From NCBI GenBank assembly GCA_004321715.1, contig SGYN01000006.1:1-64000 (forward strand): a stretch of 64,000 nt of DNA, in the 5' to 3' direction. This stretch comes from a bacterium (GTDB lineage Bacteria > Fidelibacterota > Marinisomatia > Marinisomatales > TCS55). A program made the position numbers and the translations under genes. Positions within the stretch are counted from its first letter, which is position 1. Each line of letters begins with the position of its first letter. Below the pieces are notes generated by a model, which was given only the letters and a program-made list of their open reading frames with translations, had not been told where the DNA came from and searched no databases. Shown piece by piece: positions 1 to 9,316 of this stretch.

Positions 1-534
1 GAAAACTTGATAACTGGTATTGGCAGCATCCATGTCTTTTCTACTAACATCTCGCTTTTCTTTGTATAATAATAACAAAGCAACATCTGTTTCTGTCCAA
101 TACAGCGTTTGATAATTATTATAATCATCTAAGTATTCATCGTATTGGGATTTATAATTCATGGTAGCAGCTAACAATGCAGCCTCAATACCCATCCATA
201 AATACCCGATTCGTTTATTATCATTATATATATGTCCTAAACCTGGTACTGCAACACCTCGTAGAAGTGCGCCCATCTGCGTTTTTGGCTTTTGAATCTT
301 TGGAGGTTTGGATTTTTTTTCTTCTGTTGGTTTTTCCGCAGCATCAACAGGCATTGCCTCTTCTGTTACTGTGTTTTGATCTTTGGGAGCTACGCCTTGA
401 TTTTCTGGTACTGCATTGGGATCTTCCGTTGCTTCGATATCTTCTTGATCTTCTGTATCCGAAGGTGGCGCATCCTGCGCAGTGATTACACCAATAAAAA
501 GTACAAATAGTAGTGGATATATTTTTTGAAACAA
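1..534 (-). CDS. Partial envelope protein, DUF5683-like
   Basis: The gene runs off the left edge, so only its first 178 codons are present. I chose a TTG start because a strong GGAGG ribosome site (540-544) sits five bases upstream and no ATG precedes it in frame. Residues 1-19 look like a signal peptide (cleavage near TAQD). About 60 residues rich in Pro, Glu and Asp follow, a probable flexible acidic linker. Near residue 97 a PGLGHIYN motif leads into a hydrophobic helix. That motif-plus-helix pattern is what I recall from DUF5683-type small envelope proteins, so this name is tentative. No function can be stated. The next gene to the right (605) points the same way, 70 bases upstream. Confidence 0.6.
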   Translation of the reverse strand, partial: MFQKIYPLLFVLFIGVITAQDAPPSDTEDQEDIEATEDPNAVPENQGVAPKDQNTVTEEAMPVDAAEKPTEEKKSKPPKIQKPKTQMGALLRGVAVPGLGHIYNDNKRIGYLWMGIEAALLAATMNYKSQYDEYLDDYNNYQTLYWTETDVALLLLYKEKRDVSRKDMDAANTSYQVF

Positions 535-604
535 ACTTTCCTCCAGATTGAATATTATATTATCATAAAAAAGTGATGCAATGCAAGCGCTTAATATCCA
601 ACAA

Positions 605-1372
605 TTATAGACTATTTAATAGAGATTTACAAACCCATTTTATAGATAAATTATGCCCCAAACGAAGATCACCCCAATGGGAAGGCAAGTCAATGTAATG
701 CCCATTGTATAATGTTGTGATCTGAGGATCTGTTTCCATCTTCTTGAATGCTCCATCCTGTTCGTGTATTGTTCTCCATTGTGTAAACTGTACGTTATCT
801 TGAATAAAATAGCCGGTTTCCTTGGAAAATTTGCATTCAGATCGCATACGATCCGTTCCTGCTAATGCAGCTGCAATAGAATGTACTGTTAACGGCATGG
901 AACCATTCCACTGTTCCGAAAATAAAGCAGTAATCATCCCGCCATAACTATGTCCCAAGACCCATAACGAATCTAGATAAGGATTGTCCATCACAAACTC
1001 CATCATTTCTTCGGAATACTGTTCCATAATTTGCTCTGGACACTGATTCCAATCATAACGGTATAACCAAATGGGAACCTTTAATTTGCTTAATTCATGC
1101 AATGGCTCGGCCCATTCAAATCCTTTGGTAGTCCAACCCCAAGGATAATAACCGTGCAATACAATGATTCCATGCGCTGAGTCTGCAACCGGATACCCGG
1201 TCAGTTGATGGAACCCATAATCTCGATTAATGATATATTCATCGTAATCTTTTTTGATATAATGAAATTTTGTGAGATTAAAGTCTGTATATTGCTGTTG
1301 GTCGCATCCAACTGCATACAAGACAGCAATGATCCATAGATGGTATTTGATACGCATTATCATGGAAACCAT
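605..1372 (-). CDS. Alpha/beta hydrolase lipoprotein
   Basis: A 255-residue predicted lipoprotein. The N-terminal hydrophobic stretch ends in an AVGC lipobox-like site (Cys 23), so the mature protein is probably lipid-anchored in the envelope. The alpha/beta-hydrolase fold is indicated by an oxyanion-type VLHGYYPWG near residue 72 and a nucleophile elbow GHSYGG with Ser at about residue 142. A late His is plausible in the LRLGHNLS segment. The substrate cannot be read from sequence; lipase, esterase or lactonase are all possible. Three in-frame Met codons (1, 4, 6) compete as start, and none has a clear ribosome site. It follows folD by 17 bases and is probably the last gene of the thrS-pheT operon. 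Confidence 0.75.
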   Translation of the reverse strand: MVSMIMRIKYHLWIIAVLYAVGCDQQQYTDFNLTKFHYIKKDYDEYIINRDYGFHQLTGYPVADSAHGIIVLHGYYPWGWTTKGFEWAEPLHELSKLKVPIWLYRYDWNQCPEQIMEQYSEEMMEFVMDNPYLDSLWVLGHSYGGMITALFSEQWNGSMPLTVHSIAAALAGTDRMRSECKFSKETGYFIQDNVQFTQWRTIHEQDGAFKKMETDPQITTLYNGHYIDLPSHWGDLRLGHNLSIKWVCKSLLNSL

Positions 1373-1389
1373 ACCCGAATTAAAGAGGA

Positions 1390-2274
1390 TTAGGTATATA
1401 CGTTTTCGGTAGCCTCTACCGTATTTTCTACTAACATGGCAATTGTCATCGGCCCAACACCACCAGGAACAGGGGTTATACTATGGGCAATACCCTGCAC
1501 GGCATCATAATTTACATCCCCCACCAACGTATATCCTTTTTCAGAGCTATCTTTTACGCGGTTAATACCCACGTCAATAATTACTGCACCTTTTTTGATA
1601 TATGTATCATCAATCATTTCCGGCACACCAAGTGCAGCTACCAGAATATCCGCTTGTTTAGTAAACGTACGCAAATCAGTAGTTCCCGAATGACAAATGG
1701 TTGTAGTTGCATTGGAATAAGACTGTTTCTGGCTTAACAAAATAGACATAGGTCTTCCAACAATATTGCTTCTTCCCAATACCACTGCATGCTTACCAGA
1801 AGGATCAATATGGAAGTGCTCCAAAATGCGCATAATACCTTTAGGAGTACAGGGTGTAAATCGAGGGTTTCCTGCGGTTAATTGACCAAGGTTTTCTGGA
1901 TGAAATCCATCCACATCTTTTTCTGGAGTAATTGCCTTAATTACCACATCTGTATCAATATGTTTTGGTAGTGGTAATTGGACCAAAATCCCATGAAATA
2001 CAGGATCACTATTAAGTGTTCGTATGGTTGATAATAGTTCTTTTTGTGAGGTCTCTTCCGGCAGTCGGATTGTTTCAGAATGTAGATTCATTTTCAGAAA
2101 TCTACGTGTTTTATTTCGAACATATACTTGCGAGGCAGGATCATCTCCGACAATCACAGCAGCAAGACCAGGTACAGCAGAATATTGATGCGCAAGAGAT
2201 GTAATACGATTTTCTAACGCCGTATACACTGCATCTGAAACCACTTTTCCTGATAAGATATTGGTTTCAGACAT
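1390..2274 (-). CDS. folD: Bifunctional methylenetetrahydrofolate dehydrogenase/cyclohydrolase
   Basis: FolD interconverts 5,10-methylene-, methenyl- and 10-formyl-tetrahydrofolate in the cytoplasm, feeding purine and formyl-methionine synthesis. The 294 residues match the usual family length. Visible signatures are YVRNKTRR with the catalytic Lys, the HGILVQLPLP substrate motif, the Rossmann signature GRSNIVGRPMS, and VDVGINR followed by a C-terminal PVPGGVGPMT. The gene sits 14 bases after zapA, within the same leftward run as pheT. No unusual residue is visible. Confidence 0.97.
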   Translation of the reverse strand: MSETNILSGKVVSDAVYTALENRITSLAHQYSAVPGLAAVIVGDDPASQVYVRNKTRRFLKMNLHSETIRLPEETSQKELLSTIRTLNSDPVFHGILVQLPLPKHIDTDVVIKAITPEKDVDGFHPENLGQLTAGNPRFTPCTPKGIMRILEHFHIDPSGKHAVVLGRSNIVGRPMSILLSQKQSYSNATTTICHSGTTDLRTFTKQADILVAALGVPEMIDDTYIKKGAVIIDVGINRVKDSSEKGYTLVGDVNYDAVQGIAHSITPVPGGVGPMTIAMLVENTVEATENVYT

Positions 2275-2288
2275 AAAGATAATCTTTT

Positions 2289-2582
2289 TTAATTCAGCTC
2301 TTCGTCAACCAATTCAATGATTGACTGAACTTTTCCTTCAATATCTGAAGAAAATTGTTCTTTATCATTGCGCATGGCAAAATATTCATCCGCAATGTTC
2401 ATTGCAGCTAACATAGCGATTCGCGTTGTGGATTGCGGATCAGATAATCCTTGTTGTACTTCGCGCATTTTTTCATCTACAAACTTTGCAATCGATTGGA
2501 TGTAGGTTGAATCAGCAGGTGCTTTGACCGTATAGTCTTGGCCAAAAATTGTTACGCGTACAAAACTGTCATTGTCATCCAT
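2289..2582 (-). CDS. zapA: Cell division protein ZapA
   Basis: A 97-residue ZapA-family protein. ZapA binds FtsZ and bundles its protofilaments at the division ring. The N-terminal half has the typical short beta-rich head (VRVTIFGQDYTVKA), followed by the conserved YIQSIAKFVDEKM helix and a long C-terminal helix for the antiparallel tetramer (IAMLAAMNIADEYFAM). The start is well supported by a GAGGAGG ribosome site just upstream. Its place between pheT and folD matches the pheST-zapA order seen in many bacteria. Confidence 0.9.
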   Translation of the reverse strand: MDDNDSFVRVTIFGQDYTVKAPADSTYIQSIAKFVDEKMREVQQGLSDPQSTTRIAMLAAMNIADEYFAMRNDKEQFSSDIEGKVQSIIELVDEELN

Positions 2583-2600
2583 AATTTCCTCCTCAAAAGA

Positions 2601-4991
2601 TCAATTAGACGATCGTAATTTAGCGTCAAATTCAGACAAAACAAGACGCTTAATTTTATTTATTACGGAACTTACCTCTTTATCTTCAAGCGTTTTATCC
2701 GGATGTTGAAACCGAAAATGAAAGGTAACGCTCTTTTGTTCATCTCCCACACTTTTGTGCCGAAAAATATCAATAGGAAAGACCTCGGTTAAGTTTGGGA
2801 AGTTCTGTTGCAAAATCTTCTGAGAAACAACTCCTGTCTCTGCTTGCTCTGGAAAAACAAAATCTATATCGCGTTCTACGATTGGATAAACATTAATAGG
2901 AGCAAATAATTGTTTATGTCTCAATAACGGCATGAGCTTATTGATTTCCAAACTGAAACAATGAATTGTATTATCAATTTCTAAACCTAAATTTTCCACA
3001 AATGTATTATCAATGGTACCTACCATACCTAACTCTTCTTTTTCCACAGATACCGCAAATGCTTTTTGGTAGCCTTGTGCTTCTACCAATTCATAGGTAG
3101 GCGCATTTTCTCCAAAAGATTTGCATAATCTATCCATATGACCCATTATGGTAAATAAAGAAGTAGGTTTAGCCTGCTCATGCGCAGAAAGTGAAACTCG
3201 ATCCCCGTACACTAACCCACAAATCATTGGAATCTCTTTTATTCCAGATAAACCTTTTTTTTGTTGAATAAAAACATTTCCAAGTTCAAATAGATACAAA
3301 TCCGTAGAACCATTTTTAATATTAAAATCTACTGCCTCTAATAGACCGGGTAATAAATCGGTTCGCATATGTGTCATATGCTCTGTGAGTGGATTCATCA
3401 TGGGGATTGATTTTTTTCCATGAATGGTTGTCCATTGCTTACTTTGCAATGTATTGGACTGGCATTCTTGATAGCCAAACGCACTAAATAAGTTTCGCAA
3501 ATCCTCCAATGGTTGTTCCGGGTCTGGATGATCTACTACATATGAGGATGCATACTTTGTGGATGATGGGATATTATCGTAGCCATATACACGTATAATT
3601 TCTTCGATAACGTCTGCTTCTCGTTCTAAATCTGGGCGAAAACTCGGTGGAGTGCATTTCCAATATTCTTTCTTCTTTTCAAATTTAATTTCTAGTCCAT
3701 CCAAAATTATTTTTACTTCTTTATCAGATATCGCGCATCCCGCAAATAAATCTAATTCACTTCTTCGCATAGATATATTTATTGATTTGAATTTTCCTGG
3801 GTATTCATCAATTATTCCAGGAACCAATTCTCCTCCTGCAAATTCTTGCAATAAATTAATCACTCGCCATAGCGCTGTTTCCGCAGCATGTACATCTGCA
3901 CCCCGTTCAAATCTTCTGGATGCTTCTGTAAGCAAACCAAGCTCTTTGGATCCCTTTCGTATCGCCACAGGATCAAAATAGGCACTTTCTACAAATACAG
4001 TTGTTGTCTTATCTTGCACAGCAGATTCCAAACCACCCATAATTCCAGCAAGTGCGATTGGTTTCTTTCCATCAGTAATCAATAACTGCTGTTTAGATAG
4101 TTTTCTTTTTTCTTCATCAAGAGTAGTTATTGTTTTGTCATTCTTAACTCTCCGAATTGTAATAGTATTGGAAGAAATTTTATCGTAATCAAAAATATGC
4201 GTTGGGTGACCCATTTCTAGTAAAACATAATTAGATATGTCTACAAGATTATTGATACTGCGTTGACCCGCTGCTTTTAATCTATCTACCATCCAATCAG
4301 GTGATGGACCCACGGTAACATTATTTAATACGGCCCCCATATATCGTGGGCAATCTTTTGCATCATCGATAGTAACTTTTGCAATCTTATGAATATTTTT
4401 GCTTTTTGCATTCGAAGTTTTTACAGAAATATCGTTGAGTTTTCTGCGAGTTTTGAGTGCGATTTCTCTAGCAATACCATAATGAGAAAACCCGTCTGGT
4501 CGATTTGGGGTCAGATCTATCTCCAACGAAGAGTACATTTTATCCAAATGAGGGTGAATTGGCCTACCAACTTTAAGAGTATTGGGAAGTACCATTATTC
4601 CATCGTGTTCATCAGAAATTCCTAATTCCCTCTCCGAACAAATCATTCCCCTACTTTCTTGTCCACGAATTTTCGCTTTTGATATAACAAAATCTCCAGG
4701 TAACACAGCCCCAACTCGAGCAAAGGCTATTGTCTGGCCTGCATCTACATTTGGTGCTCCACAAACAACACTTAAGGTATCCGTTCCATCGTTTACTGTA
4801 CATAGCTTCAATCGATCTGCATTAGGATGTTTTTGCGCCGTAACTACTTTCCCAATTACTATTTTTGATAATAAGGAAAAATCATGTACCACTTCTGCTT
4901 CAAAACCAAGCATAGATAACATGTCCGCAAGAGCACTAGTACCCTCTTTTACATCAACAAATTCTTTTAACCATTCAATAGAAATACGCAT
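2601..4991 (-). CDS. pheT: Phenylalanyl-tRNA synthetase beta subunit
   Basis: The beta chain of the alpha2-beta2 enzyme that charges tRNA-Phe. At 796 residues it is the full bacterial length. Domains visible in order are the N-terminal EMAP/Myf-type tRNA-binding domain (VVTAQKHPNADRLKLC near residue 50), the B3/B4 editing domain (HPTHIFDYDKI), the B5 domain, the pseudo-catalytic core (PMMNPLTEHMTHMRTDLLPG) and a C-terminal ferredoxin-like anticodon-binding domain (VYPIVERDIDFVFP ... HPDKTLEDKEV). Its ATG overlaps the pheS stop by one base (TAATG), implying translational coupling. Confidence 0.97.
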   Translation of the reverse strand: MRISIEWLKEFVDVKEGTSALADMLSMLGFEAEVVHDFSLLSKIVIGKVVTAQKHPNADRLKLCTVNDGTDTLSVVCGAPNVDAGQTIAFARVGAVLPGDFVISKAKIRGQESRGMICSERELGISDEHDGIMVLPNTLKVGRPIHPHLDKMYSSLEIDLTPNRPDGFSHYGIAREIALKTRRKLNDISVKTSNAKSKNIHKIAKVTIDDAKDCPRYMGAVLNNVTVGPSPDWMVDRLKAAGQRSINNLVDISNYVLLEMGHPTHIFDYDKISSNTITIRRVKNDKTITTLDEEKRKLSKQQLLITDGKKPIALAGIMGGLESAVQDKTTTVFVESAYFDPVAIRKGSKELGLLTEASRRFERGADVHAAETALWRVINLLQEFAGGELVPGIIDEYPGKFKSINISMRRSELDLFAGCAISDKEVKIILDGLEIKFEKKKEYWKCTPPSFRPDLEREADVIEEIIRVYGYDNIPSSTKYASSYVVDHPDPEQPLEDLRNLFSAFGYQECQSNTLQSKQWTTIHGKKSIPMMNPLTEHMTHMRTDLLPGLLEAVDFNIKNGSTDLYLFELGNVFIQQKKGLSGIKEIPMICGLVYGDRVSLSAHEQAKPTSLFTIMGHMDRLCKSFGENAPTYELVEAQGYQKAFAVSVEKEELGMVGTIDNTFVENLGLEIDNTIHCFSLEINKLMPLLRHKQLFAPINVYPIVERDIDFVFPEQAETGVVSQKILQQNFPNLTEVFPIDIFRHKSVGDEQKSVTFHFRFQHPDKTLEDKEVSSVINKIKRLVLSEFDAKLRSSN

Positions 4992-5986
4992 TAGAATTGA
5001 TCCAAAAACCGCTTATCATTTTGAAAGAAAAGACGAATATCACTAATTCCATACTTTAACATAGCAATTCGCTCAATTCCCAACCCAAATGCGTAGCCGT
5101 GCCACACTTTAGGGTCATAACCAACATTTTCAAACACAGCTGGGTCTACCATACCGCAACCAAGAATCTCTAACCATTGACCTCTTTTTTCATCCCATAT
5201 ATCTACTTCCGCGCTGGGTTCAGTGAAAGGAAAGAAGCTTGGACGGAAACGCATCGTAACGCTACTACCAAATACGCGTTTCACAAAGTATTCAAGGGTC
5301 CCTTTCAAATCACCAAATGAAATATTCTTATCTACTACTAACGCTTCAACTTGATGAAACAAACAATAACTTTTAAAACTAATAGCTTCATTTCGATATA
5401 CTCGACCAGGAACAATATATCGCAATGGTGGTTCACTATTTTCCATTAAATGTATTTGCACATTGGATGTATGGGTGCGTAATACGACATCTTTCTGCAC
5501 AAAAAAAGTATCCTGCATATCCCTAGCAGGATGATGTTCCGGAAAATTTAATGCTGTAAAATTATGATAATCATCATCCACTTCGGGCCCATAAGCAATA
5601 TGAAACCCTACCGAAGTAAAAATATCTTTAACTTCTTGTAAGGTTTTAGAAATTGGATGTTTTGAACCCAAACGTTGTGCTTCTCCGGGTAATGTATAAT
5701 CTAACTGATCAGTTTGAGTAGAATCCGGAGTTATATATTTTTTCTCCTGCTCTTCAAATAAGCGAGAACATTCTTCCTTTAGTGCATTAATTGCTTTTCC
5801 AGCATTTGGCCGGTCCTCATGTGAAATAGAACCCATTTGAGCATACAATTTTGCAAGCTCTCCTTTTCGACCAAAATAGGAACTTTTTAGAACCTCAATC
5901 TCATGAGTATCAGATGGAAACGAATCGAGAGCAGTCAGAAAAGATTTCCGGACTGCCTCGATAGTTTCTTTTAAGGAATTGGTCAC
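4991..5986 (-). CDS. pheS: Phenylalanyl-tRNA synthetase alpha subunit
   Basis: The catalytic alpha subunit of phenylalanyl-tRNA synthetase, a class II enzyme. The 331 residues include an N-terminal coiled-coil arm, class II motif 1 around [17 protein letters not shown], motif 2 ([26 protein letters not shown]) and motif 3 ([18 protein letters not shown]). It starts in a 4-base ATGA overlap with the stop of rplT, so it is probably co-translated with the ribosomal protein genes upstream. Confidence 0.97.
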   Translation of the reverse strand: MTNSLKETIEAVRKSFLTALDSFPSDTHEIEVLKSSYFGRKGELAKLYAQMGSISHEDRPNAGKAINALKEECSRLFEEQEKKYITPDSTQTDQLDYTLPGEAQRLGSKHPISKTLQEVKDIFTSVGFHIAYGPEVDDDYHNFTALNFPEHHPARDMQDTFFVQKDVVLRTHTSNVQIHLMENSEPPLRYIVPGRVYRNEAISFKSYCLFHQVEALVVDKNISFGDLKGTLEYFVKRVFGSSVTMRFRPSFFPFTEPSAEVDIWDEKRGQWLEILGCGMVDPAVFENVGYDPKVWHGYAFGLGIERIAMLKYGISDIRLFFQNDKRFLDQF

Positions 5987-6330
5987 TCGTTTACGTTAGT
6001 AACCAATTCAGCAAAGGCTTCTGGGCTATGCACAGCTAAATCCGCTAGGACTTTTCTGTCTAACTCAATACCCTTGCGTTTTAATCCGCCAACAAAAGCG
6101 GAATACGACATTCCATTCAATCGTGCAGCAGCATTAATACGTGCAATCCATAATCTTCGAAATACACGTTTTTTTTGCCTACGATCTCTATAAGCATAGG
6201 TTCCAGCTTTCCAAACAGCATCTTTTGCTACTTTGAAAGTGCGGCTCCGGGCACCATAGTAGCCTTTGGCCTGCTTAATGATCTTACGATGTCGTCTATG
6301 TCTAGGTACAGAACTATTTGCTCTAGGCAT
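5983..6330 (-). CDS. rplT: Ribosomal protein bL20
   Basis: The 115-residue large-subunit protein L20, which nucleates 23S rRNA folding early in 50S assembly. The N-terminus carries the long basic extension ([21 protein letters not shown] cut across residues 10-30) that threads into rRNA, followed by the conserved [18 protein letters not shown] globular region. It lies 12 bases after rpmI and overlaps pheS by four bases. In other bacteria L20 represses this operon by binding the mRNA; no such structure could be confirmed here by eye. Confidence 0.97.
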   Translation of the reverse strand: MPRANSSVPRHRRHRKIIKQAKGYYGARSRTFKVAKDAVWKAGTYAYRDRRQKKRVFRRLWIARINAAARLNGMSYSAFVGGLKRKGIELDRKVLADLAVHSPEAFAELVTNVNE

Positions 6331-6342
6331 GATTCATCTCCT

Positions 6343-6537
6343 TTACGAGCCCAACATACGACGAACTCTTTTTTCTTCCGTACTATCAACGAGTCCTGCT
6401 TTACGCATTTTTCGCTTAGCACTATTAGAGCGCCGGATGAGCATATGGCTATGGTTTGCTTTGTTACGTTTAATTCGACCGCTACCAGTGATTTTAAATC
6501 GCTTTGCAGCAGCCCTTCTTGTTTTCATTTTTGGCAT
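6343..6537 (-). CDS. rpmI: Ribosomal protein bL35
   Basis: A 64-residue large-subunit protein of the usual size. It shows the family start MPKMKTRRAAAKRFK and the basic KANHSHMLIRRS segment. It sits between infC (12 bases upstream) and rplT (12 bases downstream), the canonical infC-rpmI-rplT order. It is very rich in Arg and Lys, as expected for an rRNA-binding protein. Confidence 0.97.
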   Translation of the reverse strand: MPKMKTRRAAAKRFKITGSGRIKRNKANHSHMLIRRSNSAKRKMRKAGLVDSTEEKRVRRMLGS

Positions 6538-6549
6538 AAGATTTTTCTC

Positions 6550-7065
6550 CTATAACGCATTGAAATATACAGAAATACGTCTTCCTTCAAGATCTGTTTT
6601 ACCTTCCGGTTCGGCAATATCTTCTAACGCATCTGCAACTCGATTTAACAAATCTTCCCCTAAATCAAGTCGACTTATTTCTCGACCACGAAACATGATG
6701 GTAACCTTTAATTTAAAACCTTCCTTCAGGAACTTTCGCCCCATATTATTAACCTTGGTATCAAAATCATGATCACCTATTTTTGGTCGTAATCGTATTT
6801 CTTTTACTTTTATAACATGTTGTTTCTTTTTACTTATTTGAATTTTTTTCTTTTTCTCGTATTTGAGTTTTCCAAAATTCACGATTCTACATACTGGTGG
6901 TTTTGTATTCGGTGATACTTCCATTAAATCTAAACCCACATCATCAGCTCTTTGCATTGCATCTTCAATTGAGACTACGCCCAATTGCTCTCCGTCTTCC
7001 GATATTAATCGAACCTCTGTAGCATCGATTCGTTCATTTATTTTTGCTTTATCAATTAGTGCGAT
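6550..7065 (-). CDS. infC: Translation initiation factor IF-3, AUC start
   Basis: IF-3 binds the 30S subunit, prevents premature 50S joining and proofreads the start codon. I place the start at an ATC codon (7063-7065), giving 171 residues. It is preceded by AGGAGG (7073-7078) with a seven-base spacer, and the resulting N-terminus (AKINERIDATEVRLISEDGEQLG) is the conserved IF-3 N-domain opening. The first in-frame conventional start, a TTG at 6984, would delete that conserved segment. Rare AUU/AUC starts are known for infC and let IF-3 repress its own synthesis. The gene overlaps the end of thrS by 14 bases. Linker helix and C-domain (HVIKVKEIRLRPKIGDHDF) are intact. Confidence 0.93.
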   Translation of the reverse strand: MALIDKAKINERIDATEVRLISEDGEQLGVVSIEDAMQRADDVGLDLMEVSPNTKPPVCRIVNFGKLKYEKKKKIQISKKKQHVIKVKEIRLRPKIGDHDFDTKVNNMGRKFLKEGFKLKVTIMFRGREISRLDLGEDLLNRVADALEDIAEPEGKTDLEGRRISVYFNAL

Positions 7066-9004
7066 AAGTATTCCTCCTAGTTATTATTTCATTATGTAAT
7101 TCTTTTACAACTTCATCTAAAGGCCGAACGCCCAAGTCTCCTTGAAAACGTCTACGAACAGATACTTGATTTTTCTCTGCTTCTTTTTCTCCAACAACAA
7201 GCATCACGTTAATTCGTTGTAACTCTGCTTGACGAATTTTAGCACCCATTTTCTCTGCTTGCGCATTCAATTGAACACGGATTCCCGCATCATATAACGA
7301 TTTTTCAACCGATTTTGCATAATCAATCACCTTATCAGAAATAGGCAATACGGCTACTTGTATCGGCGCAAGCCACAAGGGAAAATCTCCACCATAATGT
7401 TCGATTAAAAATCCAATAAAACGTTCATGTGTGCTTAATGGTGCGCGATGAATACATAAAGGAGTTTGCTCTTTTCCTTCTTCATCTGTATATGTCAATC
7501 CAAATCGTTTTGGTATTGCAAAATCCACTTGATTTGTTGCAAGGGTAAATTCTTTTCCAATAGCACTCCATACCTGTACATCTATTTTTGGACCATAGAA
7601 TGCCGCCTCACCAGATATCTCCACATGATCAATGTCTCCCTCAATTAGAGCTTGACGAACTTCGGATTCAGTCTGTTCCCAAAGAGTAGGTTCATTTATA
7701 TATTTTTTACCTAAACCAGCTGCGTCATGAAGACTTAATCGCATTTGATACTTATCAATACCAAAAATATCAAAATAATGAAGATACATGTTGCAAACAG
7801 CAAGAAATTCTTCTTTGAACTGTTTTGCTGTACAGTATATATGTGCATCATTCATCTGCATACTTCGAACCCGCATTAAACCAAATAACTGACCAGATTT
7901 TTCGTAACGGTAACAAGTCCCATATTCTGATAGTCTCACTGGCAAATCACGATAACTTTTGGGTTGTGCATCATAAATTTTATGATGATGAGGACAATTC
8001 ATTGGTTTCACGTAATATTCTGTTCCATCTACATCCATACTTGGGTACATGGCATCCCGATAATGATCCAAATGTCCAGATTTCTCATACAAAGAACCTT
8101 TTGTCAAATGAGGAGTGCGAACACGATGAAAACCAGCAGTACGCTCTGTTTCTTTTGCAAGAGTTTCTAATTCATCCATAATCACTGCACCATTAGGCAA
8201 CCATAAAGGAAGACCCGGCCCAACCTCTTCATCAAAAGCATATAAAGAAAGCTCTTTCCCAAGCTTTCGATGATCGCGCTTTTTGGCTTCTTCAAGGAAA
8301 TTTAAGTATTGATTTAACTTTTTCTTTGAAGTAAAAACTGTACCATATATACGCTGTAGCATTTTATTATTTTCATCCCCTCGCCAATACGCTCCAGATA
8401 TATTTAATAATTTGAAATATTTAAGTTTTCCAATCGATGGAATATGTGGACCACGACATAAATCGATAAAGTCACCTTGCGCATAAGATGATAATTGTTC
8501 ATCACCATCAATACTTTCGATAATTTCTAACTTATAGTCTTCACCCATGTCTTTAAAAATATTTATAGCTTCATCTCGAGTTAGATTTGTTCGTATACAA
8601 GGAAAATCTTCTTTTGATATTTCGAGCATCTTTTCTTCAATCTTTAATAAATCATTATCAGAAAAAGTAAAATCAACATCAAAATCATAATAAAATCGAT
8701 TTTCAATAGCAGGCCCAATCGTAAGTTTTGCTTCTGGCCAAAAAGATTTTACAGCTTGCGCCATTAAATGGGCGCAGCTATGCAATAGAACAGCATGTCC
8801 TTCTGGGCTATCTCCAGTTAATATGGCAACATCTGCATCGGTATTAATAGGAACGTTGAGATCAACTAATTCATTATTAACTTGCGCAGCTAAAGCATCC
8901 TCAGCAAGACGAACGCCTATACTTTCTGCTATCTCATGGGAAGTAACGCCTGGGGTATATGTACGCGTACTTTTATCCGGTAGTGTAACGGTGATTTGAC
9001 TCAT
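7052..9004 (-). CDS. thrS: Threonyl-tRNA synthetase
   Basis: A class II synthetase charging tRNA-Thr, with 650 residues, full length. Domains in order are the N-terminal TGS domain (residues 1-62), the SAD editing domain with the zinc/catalytic HxxxH pattern (HSCAHLMAQAV) and later GDFIDLCRGPHIPS, the catalytic core with MNCPHHHKIY (zinc-binding Cys) and RYEKSGQLFGLMRVR, and the C-terminal anticodon-binding domain (LAPIQVAVLPI). It is the first protein gene of the infC-rpmI-rplT-pheST run, and a structured leader (9067-9104) precedes it. Confidence 0.97.
   Translation of the reverse strand: MSQITVTLPDKSTRTYTPGVTSHEIAESIGVRLAEDALAAQVNNELVDLNVPINTDADVAILTGDSPEGHAVLLHSCAHLMAQAVKSFWPEAKLTIGPAIENRFYYDFDVDFTFSDNDLLKIEEKMLEISKEDFPCIRTNLTRDEAINIFKDMGEDYKLEIIESIDGDEQLSSYAQGDFIDLCRGPHIPSIGKLKYFKLLNISGAYWRGDENNKMLQRIYGTVFTSKKKLNQYLNFLEEAKKRDHRKLGKELSLYAFDEEVGPGLPLWLPNGAVIMDELETLAKETERTAGFHRVRTPHLTKGSLYEKSGHLDHYRDAMYPSMDVDGTEYYVKPMNCPHHHKIYDAQPKSYRDLPVRLSEYGTCYRYEKSGQLFGLMRVRSMQMNDAHIYCTAKQFKEEFLAVCNMYLHYFDIFGIDKYQMRLSLHDAAGLGKKYINEPTLWEQTESEVRQALIEGDIDHVEISGEAAFYGPKIDVQVWSAIGKEFTLATNQVDFAIPKRFGLTYTDEEGKEQTPLCIHRAPLSTHERFIGFLIEHYGGDFPLWLAPIQVAVLPISDKVIDYAKSVEKSLYDAGIRVQLNAQAEKMGAKIRQAELQRINVMLVVGEKEAEKNQVSVRRRFQGDLGVRPLDEVVKELHNEIITRRNTYRTN
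7073..7078 (-). promoter_or_regulatory. infC ribosome binding site
   Basis: AGGAGG on the minus strand, seven bases before the ATC codon at 7063-7065. It lies inside the thrS coding region. It decides the infC start because no ATG, GTG or TTG is suitably placed after it in the IF-3 frame. Confidence 0.85.
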
Positions 9005-9066
9005 AATATTATAAATTCTTGATACAAATTAAATTATGAAGTCTGTTACAAAGTCAGAAACGTTAT

Positions 9067-9104
9067 CGGCGATCATCCTTTGATGATTCTTTGCATATAA
9101 GCCG
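9067..9104 (-). promoter_or_regulatory. Possible structured leader of thrS
   Basis: Between tRNA-Val and thrS the minus strand can form an outer CGGC/GCCG stem enclosing an ATCATC-aaag-GATGAT hairpin. It lies 63 bases or more before the thrS start. Leaders of thrS are often regulatory in other bacteria (operator mimicry, T-box), but I see neither the T-box consensus nor a clear anticodon mimic here, so only the inverted repeats are claimed. Confidence 0.3.
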
Positions 9105-9152
9105 AAGTCAGTATTTATTTTTATTCCTATAATATATTCCTATATAATTCTG

Positions 9153-9226
9153 TGGGCGATACTGGACTTGAACCAGTGACCTCTTGCATGTCAAGCAAGC
9201 ACTCTAACCACCTGAGCTAATCGCCC
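9153..9226 (-). tRNA. tRNA-Val (GAC)
   Basis: A complete cloverleaf on the minus strand. The acceptor stem is GGGCGAT/ATCGCCC, there is a D-arm with AGCTCAGGTGGTTAGAG, an anticodon stem CTTGC/GCAAG with loop TTGACAT (anticodon GAC), and a T-arm with GGTTCAAGTCC. The discriminator base is A and CCA is not encoded. It reads toward thrS. Confidence 0.95.
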
Positions 9227-9316
9227 CAAGTGGAGCTGAAATTCGTCGAGAAATCTGATTTTTGCAACCCATTTTTCATATAATATTATTACCAATATAA
9301 TTTGAAAATTAAAAAA

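Noticed and set aside
177-510. Plus-strand hydrophobic frames opposite the first gene
   Set aside because: They are antisense to the signal peptide/linker gene, which has a good ribosome site and a coherent N-terminus.
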